This document shows, one piece after another, positions 35,054 through 47,642 of a stretch of 64,000 bases of DNA (the first letter of the stretch is position 1; each line of letters starts with the position of its first letter). Made by a program: the position numbers and the translations under genes. The DNA comes from Cutaneotrichosporon cavernicola. Its lineage: Eukaryota > Basidiomycota > Tremellomycetes > Trichosporonales > Trichosporonaceae. The notes below the pieces were generated by a model. That model was not told the origin of the DNA, ran no database searches, and saw only the letters and a list, made by a program, of their open reading frames with translations. The DNA is taken from contig NC_083393.1 in assembly GCF_030864355.1 (NCBI RefSeq), positions 2,976,001 through 3,040,000 on the forward strand. Direction: 5' to 3'.

Positions 35054-36243
35054 ACATACAGTATCATAGACATCACATTGCATTGCATGGCATGAGCTCA
35101 ATTTCTCTTGATGATGAATTGATGACTGACTGCTCATCAAGTTTCAGGCACGTTGATAGGAGTTGTGAAACGCGCTTGAAGCGTCTTTGCGGCGTCTGTA
35201 TAGTGAGGGCCCTGCGCCCTCGGCGAACTCTCGGCCGTCGCGGTCACAGTTCTGCCAGCATGCCAGACCGCAACTCCGGTTTTGTCTAAAGGGTAGTCTA
35301 GTCCTGATTTAACCTAGTGTACCTGTTTAAGTGTATAAAATTAGTGTCCCGCATTCAAAATCTTGCAATCTGAACGGAAGTGTTCACCCTTTCCCTCAGT
35401 CAGGTACAAAAAAGGAACACTGTATTCCTCGCCGCTTGATCTGCGAATTGCACAACTGGAACTCTTCACTTTGGATAACTCTGTTCTCACCATCACACTC
35501 ACTATACATTGCGGTATGCATTACAGAGCAACGCTTCGCACAGAGAGATGGAATCGCACTTCAACCAGATTGAGGTTGTATTTTTCAAGTGTGATTAAGA
35601 GAAGAGGATGAGTGATCCGGGGTGAGGGAACGCGGCGGCCCGAGAATGACCCCTGACTCACCCTAGTGACTTACTCTGTACCTGCACACAATGCACGCAA
35701 GCGCGACGTGGTTGACAAGACTCTTTATACAACATTTATACCCCCCCTTCCTCCCCACCTCCCTCCTCCCTACTTCTACTTCCCGACACCCCTACAACCT
35801 CTAGACGTCTTAGACCTCTAGGTCTCTTTCATCTTCAGACTTGATTACGACTCCAACTCGATCCAACTACGGCTTATCGATTGGTGTAACCCCCGCAACC
35901 CCGCCGATCAAATCATTTGTCTCAGCCTAGTGGCCGACATTAGGGTGGCTCCGGGCGCAGCGCACATACCCCTCTCCCTTCCCCCCGCGCCACGCCTCTC
36001 GCCTTGCACAGCCCAGTCACTCACCGGCCACGACATCGTCCAAATCCGTTACGATTCCACAGCATTACCCTCGCCTGCGACGCCGGCGCGACCACTCGCT
36101 TCCGGCCTCCTTCCCGTTCTCCATACTGCCGTCAAACCAACTCAGCGCAGCCCACACTTCCGCCTTCTATCTCTTGTCTTTAGCGGGCTTGCCGCACGTT
36201 TCGACATCTCGTCGACTCATCTTCTAGCCTTTGCCCATTCACC
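35054..36243. promoter_or_regulatory. Promoter and leader region of the flippase gene
   Basis: About 1.2 kb without a supported gene. Two TATA-like stretches (TTTATAC at about 35724 and 35736) are followed by a C-run and a pyrimidine-rich segment; these could be the core promoter of the flippase gene about 500 bases downstream. An open frame at 35930-36424 overlaps the flippase start in another frame, begins with a non-ATG codon, and was not accepted. Confidence 0.4.
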
Positions 36244-39200
36244 ATGGCATACCCTAGAGACGAGCGATACGGGTACGGCGACCCATACGCCGGCCCAAGC
36301 AACTACATGTCGCACCCCCTTGACGATCAGGCATTGCCGTCGAGTAGCACAGCTGTCCTCAACCCTCAACAGCAGCGGTACTACGACGCATTCAATGCCG
36401 ACGAGTATGACCCGAACGCGATAGATCCCGCACTACGGCTGCGCACAACGCGTACCGCCCACAGCGTGATTGCGGAGAGTATCCGGTCCGAGGACGCGAG
36501 GATGCACCGCAAGCGCTCGCGGCTGTTGCGGCATCTCACGCGCAAGCGTATACGTCGCCGTCGTGAGGAGCAGGAGGACAAGCCGGAGATGGCGGGCAAG
36601 GAGGAGCTCAGGCCACCGACGATTGCGGGCAGCGAGGCAGGAGGGTCACAAGCCGACACGTCCGTTGCTGGTGACGAGCCAGAACCGTCACGCCCACACG
36701 ATGTGCCCAAGGACAAGACCAAGGTCAAGAAGGGCAAGAAGCAGCTTCCACGCCGCGAGGTGTACGTCAACATGCCACTACCGCCAAATGCGGTCGACAA
36801 GGCTGGCGAGCCTTTGGTGCGGTACGCGCGCAACAAGGTCCGCACTTCCAAATACACGCTCCTCACGTTCCTTCCGCGCAACCTGTTCGAGCAGTTCCAC
36901 CGTGTCGCCAACATGTACTTTCTGGGCCTCGTCATCTTACAGCTATTCCCGATCTTTGGCGCGACCACGCCAGAGATTGCCATGCTGCCGCTTGTCGCCA
37001 TCTTGGGTATGACAGCGATCAAGGATGGCGTAGAGGACTGGCGCCGCGCGAGTCTCGATGAGCAGGTCAACACGAGTGCGGCTACCAAGCTCGGCAACTG
37101 GAGGAACGAGAACCAGCCCACTGACCCGCGCAACTGGTTTGAGCGGCTATTCCACATTGGGCAAAGTGAGTTACTAGAGAGCCACATGAACTGACGGCAG
37201 ACCCTCAAAAGCCGTCCAAGGGAGTGCGCAAGCTGCGCGAGGCCGAGGCGCGCGCCGGCAAGCAGATTGTCATGGAGCGGGTGTCGAAGGAGCACGACAC
37301 CGAGGAGATCCAGCTCGACGACACGCCCCGGGGAACGCTGCAGCTGCCAGCGTCGCAGCAGTACCCTTCGGTAAGTTGGAGTTGCTCAAGCAAGCTGACA
37401 CCAGTCCGACTCCATTCCCGGTATGCGCTTACCTTATCGGCCACGCGCAATCTCGGTATCGTCATCTACGCCCAGTGCAACGTCAGGGCGCAGCGCAGGC
37501 GCAGTCGATTATTCAATGCAGACCGCGGGGACGGCGCAGTGGGAGCGCACGCTGTGGAAGAAGCTCGAAGTCGGTGATCTCGTCCTCCTGCGCGACAACG
37601 AGCAGATTCCCGCCGATGTCATCGTCCTTGCGACATCGGACGCGGACGGATTGTGTTTCGTCGAGACCAAGAACCTCGACGGCGAGACCAACCTCAAGCC
37701 TCGCAAGGCCGTCAAGGCGACCTCGCATGCCCGCAGCGAGGAGGATCTCGAGCACTCGAGATTTATGCTCGATTCGGAACCACCACACGCCAACCTCTAC
37801 TCGTACAACGGCCTGATGCGCTACCGCTCGACCAGCCACGGCCGACTAAGCGCGGGCGAGGAGAAGGTTGAGCCAGTCACGATTAACGAGATGCTGCTGC
37901 GCGGCTGCACGATCCGCAACACGAAGTGGGTCATTGGCCTCGTCGTATTCACCGGCGCCGACACCAAGATTATGCTCAACGGCGGTGACACACCGTCGAA
38001 GCGCAGCAAGATCGAGCGCGAGACAAACTTCAACGTCATTATGAACTTCATCATCCTAATGGTACTCTGTTTGCTCACAGCCCTTCTGCACGGCGTGTAC
38101 AGGTACAAGGACGACACGAGTGCCAAGTACTACGAGATTGGGGCCGCCGTCTCGGAGAACGTCGTGATCGACTCGGTCGTCATCTTCGTCTCGTCCCTCG
38201 TCGTCTTCCAGAACATTGTGCCGATTTCGCTGTACATCACCATCGAAATCGTCAAAACGATCCAGGCGTTCTTCATCTTCCAGGACATCGAGATGTACTA
38301 CGCACCATACGACACGCCATGCGTGCCCAAGAGGTGGAACATCTCAGATGACCTCGGTCAGATCGAGTATGTGTTCTCAGACAAGACTGGCACTCTCACG
38401 CAAAACGTCATGGAATTCAAGAAGTGCTCGATCCAGGGCGTCTCGTTCGGCGAGGGCTTTACTGAGGCCATGCTCGGCGCAGCCAAGCGCGAGGGCAAGG
38501 ACCTCGGCATGACGATGGAGGACCAGGCCGAGGAGCTCGAGGAGTACAAGGAGACAATGATTAACACGATGAAGAGGGCCTACAAGAACCGTTACCTGCG
38601 CGAGGACCAGCTCACCCTCGTCGCTCCGAACCTCGCCCAGCGCCTCGCCGACAAGCAGGACCCTCTCCGGCCCGATATCATCGCGTTCTTCCGCGCACTC
38701 GCCCTGTGTCACACTGTCCTGTCCGACAAGGCTGAACCCGAGGACAAGCCGTTTTGCCTTGATTACAAGGCGGAGAGTCCAGACGAGGCCGCTCTCGTCA
38801 GCGCGGCACGCGACGCCGGCTTCCCGTTCGTCACCCGTAATACGCAGAAGATCGACATCGAGGTACTCGGTATCCCCGAGCGCTGGACACCTCTACGTGT
38901 GCTCGAGTTCAACTCGACGCGCAAGCGTATGAGCGTGATCGTCCGCAGTCCCGAGGGACAGATTGTACTCTACTGCAAAGGTGCCGACACTGTCATCTAC
39001 GAGCGGCTCGTCAAGAACCACAACGAGCAGCTTAAGCAGACGACGCTCAAGGACCTGGAGACGTTCGCTAACGCGGGTCTTCGCACACTGTGCATCGCTT
39101 ACCGCTACATGGGCGAGCAGGAGTTTGACCAGTGGTCGAAGCAGTACGACGAGGCGTGCGCGGCTGTTAATGACCGCGAGGACAAGATCGACAAGGCGTG

Positions 39201-41082
39201 CGAGGTCATCGAACACAGCCTCACGATCCTGGGTGCTACCGCCCTCGAGGACAAGCTGCAAGAGGGTGTGCCTGACGCCATTGCGATGTTGCACAAGGCT
39301 GGCATCAAGCTGTGGATCCTGACTGGCGATAAGCTGCAGACAGCCATCGAAATCGGCTACTCGTGCAACCTGCTCACCAACGACATGGAAGTCATGATCA
39401 TCTCGGCGGACTCGCCGGAAGGAGCACGAGCACAGATTGAAAGCGGCCTGAACAAGATCGCATCGACCCTCGGGCCACCTCCTACCAGGGGTGGCGGCAA
39501 GATCTACACCGCTGGCATGAACCCCTCGGCCGAGTTTGCTGTGGTCATCGATGGCGAAAGCTTGCGATACGCTCTGGACCCTTCGCTCAAGACGCTCTTC
39601 CTCTCGCTGGGAACGCAGTGTGCCGCCGTCATCTGCTGCCGCGTCTCGCCAGCGCAGAAGGCACAGACGGTCAAGCTTGTTAAGGACGGCTGCAACGCGA
39701 TGACGCTCAGCATTGGCGACGGTGCCAACGACGTAGCCATGATCCAAGAGGCCAACATTGGCGTTGGGCTGTTCGGCCTCGAGGGTTCGCAGGCGGCCAT
39801 GTCGGCTGACTATGCTTTCGGACAGTTCCGCTTTCTAACGCGCTTACTGCTCGTCCACGGGCGTTGGTCGTACGTGCGCGTCGCCGACATGCACGCCAAC
39901 TTCTTCTACAAGAACGTCATCTGGACACTCGCCATGTTCTGGTTTCTCATCTTCTGCAGCTTCGACGCGACGTACCTGTTCGAGTACACGTTTGTGCTAC
40001 TCTACAACCTCATCTTCACGTCGTTACCCGTCGGTATCCTCGGTGCGTTCGATCAGGACACGAACGCCGTGTGCTCGATGGCCTACCCGCAGCTATACAC
40101 GCGTGGCATCATGGGCCTGGACTACACCAGAGTCCGTTTCTGGCTGTACATGCTCGACGGCCTGTACCAGTCTGCGATCATCTTCTTCATCCCCTACTTC
40201 ATCTACGGGGATGGTACGACGTGGTCGTCGAGTGCGCGCGACACGAACAACCTTTATGACCTGTCGTCGGCCATTGCGGCTGCGGGCATCTTCGCAGCCA
40301 ACCTCTACGTCGGCATCAACACGCGCTACTGGACGTTCATCCCGTGGATCATCATCCCGCTCTCGACTCTGGCCGTGTTCATCTGGATCGCCGTGTACTC
40401 GTACATGTCCAACCTAGCGTACTATGGCGTCGTGTCAATCATCTTCCCGACCTTCACCTTCTGGGCGACCGTTGTCTTCACCGTCATGCTCGCGGTGGGA
40501 CCGCACTGGCTCCTCCGTGCGTTCAAGCAGTCCTACTTCCCCATCGACAAGGACATTATCCGCGAGGCCTGGGTCGGCGGCGATCTGAAGGACCAGCTTG
40601 GAGTCCCGCACCGCAAGCGTCGCCGCCGCCTACACCCAGACATCGAGGGGGCGAGCTACGCATACAAACCCCGCCCAGCCCCAGTGGAGACGCGCTTCGA
40701 AAGCCCCATCCGCCCCTCCGATCCATTACTACACCAACACGCGCCCAACTCGGACTCGGTCGGCCCCTCAACCCCAACAAGCCCATCACCTCACCCCGAC
40801 CCAGCGTGGCCAGCGCAGGCATGGCCACAACCCAAACCAGACCAACCATATACCCAGTCCTGGAATACCGAAGCCTGGCGTGATACCCCGGGATCGTCTG
40901 GACCGTCACCGGACCGCCACCCCCCCGCTGAGCACTCGCTGGTCGAGAACCTCGCCCCATTGTCTTCCCAACGCCGCCAGCCGCCATCAGCGTGGGCCAA
41001 CCCCGATTTTACGGAGGGCACGGAGTGGCAGAATCGCCCGCCATCCGAGTTTGACGAAAACTACGCTGGGCGCGCCGTGTAA
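36244..41082 (+). CDS. DNF1: P4-type phospholipid-translocating ATPase, Dnf1/2-like
   Basis: Predicted 1589-residue lipid flippase that moves aminophospholipids or phosphatidylcholine from the outer to the inner leaflet at the plasma membrane or endosome, supporting vesicle formation. Seen: P4 N-terminal signature [20 protein letters not shown] and [13 protein letters not shown]; actuator loop with the P4-specific DGET motif ([13 protein letters not shown]); phosphorylation site [13 protein letters not shown] at 38380; and [11 protein letters not shown] in the nucleotide-binding domain. Also seen: the hinge [13 protein letters not shown], and about ten transmembrane segments. The [20 protein letters not shown] context and long N- and C-terminal tails fit the Dnf1/2 subgroup better than Drs2 or Neo1. 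Three exons; introns 37166-37200 (35 nt) and 37371-37404 (34 nt). The start has ACCATGG context. Subgroup assignment is less certain than family. Confidence 0.9.
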
Positions 41083-41367
41083 TGCACTGTACACTATGCA
41101 TAGATGCAGGACTTTTACTGGTCAGGGGGCTTTGAGGCTTGGTTCTGTCTGCCGAACTGGTAGCTGGAAAGAGTTGGTGTATGGCAAGAGCGACGCAGTG
41201 AGTTGGCAGAGGTGCAGGGCTGACCAGCCCAACTATTCTAGGTCATGATGGGGAAATGACCTCACGGCACTGTCCAAACATCGCCGTGAGCCCATAAGAA
41301 TGACCCTTAAGCCCTGGTCCTGGTCATCCTAGCAAATCCGATCCATGCAAGACACATTACGATAGTA

Positions 41368-43893
41368 CTACAGCTCGCGAACACGGAGGATGAGGTTGAC
41401 GAGAACGCTAGCAATGAGGGCGAGACACAGCGCCGTCGGCCCATACTTGTCGTGGTAGTCTACGGCGCGGCGCGCACGAATACGCAGGACGCGCCACGCA
41501 TACATGACGCCCGAGTATGCGGTGGCCATCAGCGCCGTGAAAGTGAAGCACGCAGCAGCAATAAAGCCGACCGTGTCGCCGGGCGGGATAAAGTTTATCA
41601 GAGTAATCGAGACGGCAGAGAGGAGGACAGCAAAGTGCAGCCACTTGAGGAAGGTGCGCTCAGTCGCAAAGATGACCTTGGGCTCGATGCGGACGGGGAT
41701 CGCGATACGCTTTCCCGTCGGCGCGCGGAACTCGCGCGTGAACTCGACGTGATTCGGATCGCCCTCGTCCTCGCCCCCCTCATCTGCATCCTCGGCGTCG
41801 TCGTCTGATTCGCGATGCCCCCGCTTCGCCGCGTCGTGCAACTTGGCATCGAGGGCGCTCACGTTTGAGTCGAATTTGTTCGACGGCTGCAGAGGGTCCA
41901 CACCCAGCCCACGGTGGTACTTCTTAGGTGCGGGGCGCTGGAAACCACTCGAGTCGGGCCCAGAGCGTAAGTTACGCTCGCGATGCTCGCGCGCCGCCTT
42001 GGCCTCCTCGGCCGCCTCGGCTGGCAGTCGAAGATGTGCGTCCTCGTTCGTCGCCGACGCCTCGACAAGGTATTCGTCGTCCTCGCCCTCGGACACGGGC
42101 TCCTGGTACGTGTCGGTGCCGTCCATGTGCGGCGAGTTGGGCTGGGAGTGGGCTTGCGAACTGCTTTCGGCACTATGTGTCTGCGAGACAGGGCGCTCGA
42201 TGAGCACACGAGATTCCGCACTCGGCTGCTTCCGGATGTCCTCGTCCATCTGGGGCAGCCAAAAGGGTACGAGGTCCACACGCTCGGGAAGGAGCGTCGC
42301 GCAGCCGTGAATGAACTTGGAGAACTTGGGGACGGCCTCGACAAGGTGCGAGTGGACGAGGTCGCGGATCCACTGAGGAGGCTCCTCGCCCACACGCGTG
42401 GCCAGCTTGACCTCGAGAACCGCGTACGGGAACAGCTCCTTGTCCTGCTTCTTCACGGTCGGGAAGGGGAAGTCGATGCCCATGTCCGTGCGGCGCCAGT
42501 TGCCGTTTGTGCGGTCCACACCGTCAAAGCTGTCCTCGCGCACGAGCGTGAGCTCGGTGTCGAGTGAGATGCGCACAGACGCGTTCCCAGGTAGCTGGAA
42601 CGCGGTACGGTTGTAGAACGACCGCATGACGGGGCACAGCTTGCGCGTGACAATGGCGTACTGAATCTCGTCGGCGAGTTGCTTCATGTTCTCAACTTCC
42701 TTCTCCGTCTTCTTGCCCTTGGCAACAAGTGCGTCAAACTCAGCGTCCATCGTGTAGCGGCCCGCGCAAAAGTCGTTGAGCTTGTCTTCCTTGATGGTGA
42801 AGCGCTCCTTGACCGACTTCTCGCCTGTCCAATCTTCACGGTGCGTCTTGCGCTCGACGAAGACGACCTTGCCGTCGACGTCACCGTACCAACGCATACG
42901 GATAGCCTCTGCACCCTCGGTCTTCTCGAGGCGACCGAGATACAGCTCGAGATCCTCGTTGTCGTAGTAGATGGACGTGATGGCCGAGTCCTTGACGTCG
43001 AACTCCTTGTTGGGGTCGAACACGAGCACTGGCAGGTGCTTTAGTACGTTGAGCTTGAGTGGCACAATGTTCTCCTCGTGTACCCAGTACTTGGTCGTAC
43101 TGCGCACGAACGCGTTCTGGCTGCCACCGGCAGAAGAGTCGCCCTCGACAGGGTTACCGCGTGTGCGGACAAGGTCGAAGAGCTTGGAGAGCTTTACTAT
43201 TACGACGTCATAGTTCATCTTGTAGAATGGGTGCTTCTCCAGGACCTCCTTGTTGAAGGACGGCTTTAACTGGAAGCCGGTGAGCTTGTCGTGCTTCTTG
43301 ACAATCTTGATAAAGCCGGTAAAGTTGAGCTTGGTGAAGAGCGCAAGGTCGTGCACGTCGGCCACGAGAACCGCGACCTCCTCCTCGAGCTCCTTGAAGC
43401 GTTCCTCAATATCGTCGAGGCTCATTGGCTCGTCGTCCTCATCTCGGTCGTCGTCATCATCGTCCGATCCTCCATCCTCGTCGACGTAGCTGTCGACCTG
43501 CGCCTCGACTTCGCGCTCCGTGGGTGGCTCATCCGACGATACGTCGTCACCGCTGTCCTCGGCGGTAGCCTTGGCGACAAGGTCGTACACCTCCTTCTCG
43601 AGCTTGTCGATGCGGAGGTTGATCTCCTGCGCCTTCTGGCGCTGGAAGCTCTCACACTTTTCAAGTTCGCCAGTGAGTGACGCGATAAATTCCACCTCGG
43701 CCTCGGCTGTCCATGGCAGGTTCTTCTTGATCTGCTTCTTGAGCGCAGAGTAGTCGATGTACTGGTCTGCCCACTCCGAGTAGCGCGAGTCCTGTGGTCA
43801 GCAAGGAAGGTTGTTTTGACCGGGGTTGTCGCTCCCCTCTCAATCGTATAAGCAAAACCAACTACACACCTTGATGCGGCGACCAAACTTCAT
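41368..43893 (-). CDS. VTC4: Vacuolar transporter chaperone subunit with SPX and polyphosphate polymerase domains, VTC4-like
   Basis: Predicted 815-residue protein. An SPX domain is split by an acidic insert: first part MKFGRRIKDSRYSEWADQYI, second part about residues 150-218. A VTC triphosphate-tunnel domain follows at about 238-525, and a C-terminal three-helix membrane domain of the VTC1/DUF202 type at about 720-815. The complex makes polyphosphate from ATP and threads it into the vacuole; SPX senses inositol pyrophosphates. Catalytic-type residues are present: the Arg pair in IRMRWYG, the Lys in VERKTHREDW, SFYNRTAF, the Glu in AVLEVKLA and the Lys in VPKFSKFIHG. This favours the polymerase subunit Vtc4 over the regulatory Vtc2/3. 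Two exons; the first encodes only eight residues, and the intron is 43792-43869. Vtc2/3 identity cannot be fully excluded. Confidence 0.88.
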
Positions 43894-45571
43894 CCTGGAT
43901 TAGTCACGCTGCGTGGAGCGTGAAGAGCGTTTCAATAAAGAGTTGGGATGGCCTGCTGACAAAATAGCGGGTAGGAAATGGTTGTTGGTGTTAGGATGAG
44001 GGTTGGGGTCTTGGCGCGTTGGAGTTGGAGGTACCGCCGGTGGAGGTTTGGAGAGAGAGTGTGTGTGTGAGAGAGAGAGTGATGAGCGTCGACTGTTGCG
44101 AGGAGGAGGAGGAAACAAGTCGCGCTTTGGATGTGAAGTAGAGAGTGAAAGTGACGAGCACGAAGGTTACAAGGCTAAGTGTACAAGATTGCAGATTGAT
44201 GTTGGATGAGATGTCTCATGACTCTCTCTACCTAGAGATGGCTTGATCGTCGTCATGGAATTGGACGTCACTATACACTTGAACGCACGTTCGTCTTTAC
44301 TACCTCAGGCACTGAACAATGTAGAGATTCTAACCCCCCACCCTACACACAATACCACGTGTGACGTTCTAGACTTTGACTCTTCCAGTTGACAGGGTCG
44401 GGCGTTCGACACACACCTAGCTTACAACCTCTGTCCTTTTGTGGGTATTTTACTGCTTGGCAGGCCGACCGACACACGGCCCAATCCTGTTTGGACTGCA
44501 TTCTGATTGAAGCACCGGATTGGCCACTACTTGGTCGGTCCCACCGGCCACCGGGCCAGGCGCCGCAACCTATCCCGAGGACTGGATCTCAAAAATTACG
44601 GGTCTCACCACGTCGTTGCGCGGTAGACGTACATTAACCCGGATCCAAAAGATGCCGGGTGATCAGATCCGCTATCGGAGCGAGTAGTAGGAGGCCTACC
44701 AGAGCTCCAGAGGAGCGAATTGGTCCGATCCGAGCCTGGCTCGCTTTGGAATCTGGCCTCTATCGGCTGCATCTTACTGGCTGGTCAGCTGACCAAGAGG
44801 GTGGAGGTAATGTGGGCTGTGGTGAGCCTAAATAGTGCATAGAGTCGGCCTTGTAGAGGCCTGCATAATACTGGAGCTTATCAGACCTGTGTAGCTGTTT
44901 GCTTAGTGGCGCCGCCGCCGACACGATGCGCTTTGATCGGATGTCTGGTTTGGCGGGGGCGGGTGGTCGTGTGCGTCCGAACAGGCCGCGCAGGCCGCTT
45001 AGGCCGCGTACGTGGGCTACATACCACCCCACTTTCCAAGTCTCCACTCCACTCAACCCCATCCATCCAGTCCCTTGGGCTTTACCTGTCAATGCATTCA
45101 TCTAGTGGTATCTAACGTATCTTGTATTCAAGGGCCCACTACTACTACTGGCTGCATATTGATGGGACGCATTTGTCATTTGTAACATTCCCCACCCCAC
45201 CCCACATTTCATTTGGCTCCCACCGCTTGAACAGATCATAATCACACTCGTCGCACAACTCCTCTCTTGTACTGTGCCCTTACACCGCACGCTAGCTTGC
45301 ATCTCGCATTCTCGCCCACTCGCCATTCCCACACAAAGAGTGCATCGCCACGCTGCCACTCCTACGCTTCCATCTACCTCGCACCTTTCCCTCTCTCGCC
45401 TCGCCTAGCCTCGGCAGATTCGAAACACCCCGCTCTGCCACCTCACTCTTACCACTATTCTCAGCGTCAGTCACTCATCCACTTGCTCGCCCGTTCGCCA
45501 CGCGCACGCCCCCACGACCAATCTTTCCGTCGTTTGACCGCCCTTTTCCACCCATCACCATCTCGTCTAGA
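43894..45571. promoter_or_regulatory. Divergent intergenic region VTC4/MESH1
   Basis: About 1.7 kb with no supported gene. It holds both promoters. Contents: a GA/GT-rich stretch at 44050-44095 near the VTC4 start (its CT-rich leader on the minus strand), three consecutive AGGCCGC units at about 44982-45006, and a pyrimidine-rich leader before 45572. Open frames here are short and lack recognisable motifs. Confidence 0.45.
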
Positions 45572-46590
45572 ATGAACACTCCGCCGCCCGAGACTACCAA
45601 GGCACAGCGTGCCAACGAGCAGGCAAACAGCGACGACGAGGTCGCCACCACTCCTCCACCCATTACGCCGACCGCGCCGCCTCCGCGCGACGCGGTTCAC
45701 TGCGCATGTGGAGCGCACGACGAGCCACCTCTCGCTGTGCTCCTTCGCACGATCGACTTTGCCGCCTGGGTGAGTAGAGTGGGTCTGTGCACCCCGCTAA
45801 CCCGAAGAAACACCAGTGTCAGCGCAGGAAGGACCTCGACCAGACGCCGTACATCAACCACCCGATTGTGGGTTCATAGTTGACTCAACTGACCACAGGC
45901 CGTGGCGAACATTCTCTCGTCGTGCGGCGTTAACGATATCCACCTTCTCCAGGCGGCGTTGCTACACGACACGGTCGAGGACACGAATACAACTATCAAG
46001 GAGATCGAGGAGGCGTTTGGGTCTCCTGTCGCCAGCATCGTTGCAGAGTGTACCGACGACGTTTCGCTTAACGGACTGGAGCGCAAGGCCGAGCAGCTTC
46101 GTACAGCTCCCTTCAGGAGTCGTGAAGCGCAGCAGGTCAAGCTAGCCGAGTGAGTCGGGACTGGGAATGATCGGCGCCGTATTTGGGCGTTTGGGGACCC
46201 GGCTATTTGATCAACAAAAGCTGATACAACAGCAAGCTTCACAACCTCGAGAGTATCCGCCGCTCACCGCCTGTCGGCTGGGGCGTGCGCCGCATCCAAT
46301 CGTACTTTATGTGGGCGAAGCAGGTGACAGACGGTGAGTCGCGAGAGAAGACTGCGTTGCTGGTTCCGAGCAAAGAATTGACGCCAGTCTGCGCACCCGC
46401 CAACCCCGAACTCTCGCAGCGCCTGACGACGCTTTACAAGACGGCGTACACACATGTCGACGGGCAGTATTTCCCCTGCCATCCTGAGATGTGTGGTGCG
46501 TTGACCGAGGAGGAGAAGGGCCGCGTCGACAGCCGCTTCGCGACGTGCAAGAGCGGCGAGGAACCGTGCCCTCGGACGCTGTTTTTCTGA
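45572..46590 (+). CDS. MESH1: MESH1-type HD-domain hydrolase (ppGpp/NADPH phosphatase family)
   Basis: Predicted 267-residue hydrolase of the metazoan SpoT homologue (HDDC3) family. In animals these hydrolyse ppGpp in vitro and dephosphorylate NADPH. Metal-binding HD-domain residues are present: His in YINHPI (about residue 81), the HD pair in LLHDTVEDT (about 106), and Asp in KLADKL (about 166). A disordered N-terminal extension of about 50 Pro/Thr-rich residues precedes it, and the C-terminal part after KQVTD is variable. Five exons: 45572-45769, 45817-45867, 45899-46149, 46233-46333, 46388-46590. The second intron is only 31 nt. No (p)ppGpp synthetase domain is fused or adjacent. Cytosolic location is likely, as no targeting signal is seen. 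Confidence 0.9.
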
Positions 46591-47146
46591 GGGTGGGAAG
46601 AGAAGTGGCCACAAACCGGAACTCTGCTCGGCCCGGGGTAGGCGGCACCACCACCGTCTTGTATCATCTTGTATCCTGGCACTACCGCCGTCATCGTACA
46701 ACAGAATACCATGCATTTAGTGATGTGACGGGGTGGCAATTGTTTAACTGCACAACTAATTGCACAGTCAAGGTGTGGCTGGGTAAGCCACCGCGTGTCT
46801 GAGCCTCTGGAACGCCTTGAATGTGGGCTGTTCGGCAGTGCGAGAAGCATAAGCGAGGGGCACATGTAGCCCGACCTGCATCCCAACGTGCGGACCGCAC
46901 GCTCCGCTGCCGTCGTCGGTCGACGTACGTCGCGACGAGTCGATCTTCCGACTCGGTGATGGTGACGTGCAGATATCCGTGCGAAGGAGAGTGAGAGTGT
47001 GTTAGAAGTCTGGGGCCTGGTCAGCCGATTCACCGACGATCAATCGGTCTGACCCCGCCAACGTCCTGCTGCCCAGTAGAATACATACACGGATCCTGCA
47101 GATGTGTCCTGTAACGTGACCTGCAGATGAGACGCGAGTCGTGAGT
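46591..47146. other. Convergent 3' flanks of MESH1 and CBP4
   Basis: About 560 bases between two convergent genes. No coding region is supported; it should contain both polyadenylation regions, though no clear signal was recognised. Confidence 0.45.
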
Positions 47147-47642
47147 CTATTTGCCAGGATTGGTCGTCTTCTTAAGCTCGTCTCCCCAGATAACCTTGCC
47201 GTCGTCGCTCGCGGCCTGTATTCATCAAGTGGAAGGCAAATTATAATCAGCAGGCAATGACAAAGTATGAGGGAAGCGTCAGCACGACGGACATCGCAAA
47301 GGGACCAACGTACCTCAAGTTTGGCCTGGACGGTCTTGCTATTCTCGAGAGCGGCGCGCTGTGCCCTAACTTCGTCCACCTTCCTCTTAAGGTCTGGCGA
47401 GAGGGACTGAGTCAGCAATAGTATAATGATGGAATACATTGTAGAACTCCTCCTCGGTCGGCGTCGCCACTACCATTAGCCAAGTCGGTGAATTGTACGC
47501 ACCCTTCAAGAGCGTGTACCCGACACCCATGACTGTGATTAGCTAGGTCGTGGGGAGACGCACGGATGGTCGTGACACCGAGCCACCTAGTGTTAGCAAG
47601 TCCAGGCAGTGCTCACCTTCCCCAGAGAATTTTGCCGGACAT
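47147..47642 (-). CDS. CBP4: Mitochondrial complex III assembly factor CBP4-like
   Basis: Small gene of 90 residues assembled from six exons (in order 47617-47642, 47564-47586, 47503-47532, 47438-47469, 47314-47406, 47147-47215). It starts MSGKILWGRWLGVTT with a single hydrophobic segment (about 10-26), then the family signature ATPTEEEFYNSLSPDLKRK and a charged helix (VDEVRAQRAALE). The layout matches Cbp4, an inner-membrane protein that helps stabilise newly made cytochrome b during assembly of the cytochrome bc1 complex. Introns are 30, 31, 33, 31 and 98 nt, all GT-AG, and all have CTAA/CTGA near the 3' end. Exon lengths sum to 273. No single exon is long enough to be noticed as an open frame. 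Confidence 0.82.

Noticed and set aside
35930..36424. 164-codon open frame overlapping the start of the flippase gene
   Set aside because: Begins with a non-ATG codon, is out of frame with the well-supported flippase N-terminus and is low-complexity Pro/Ser/Thr sequence.
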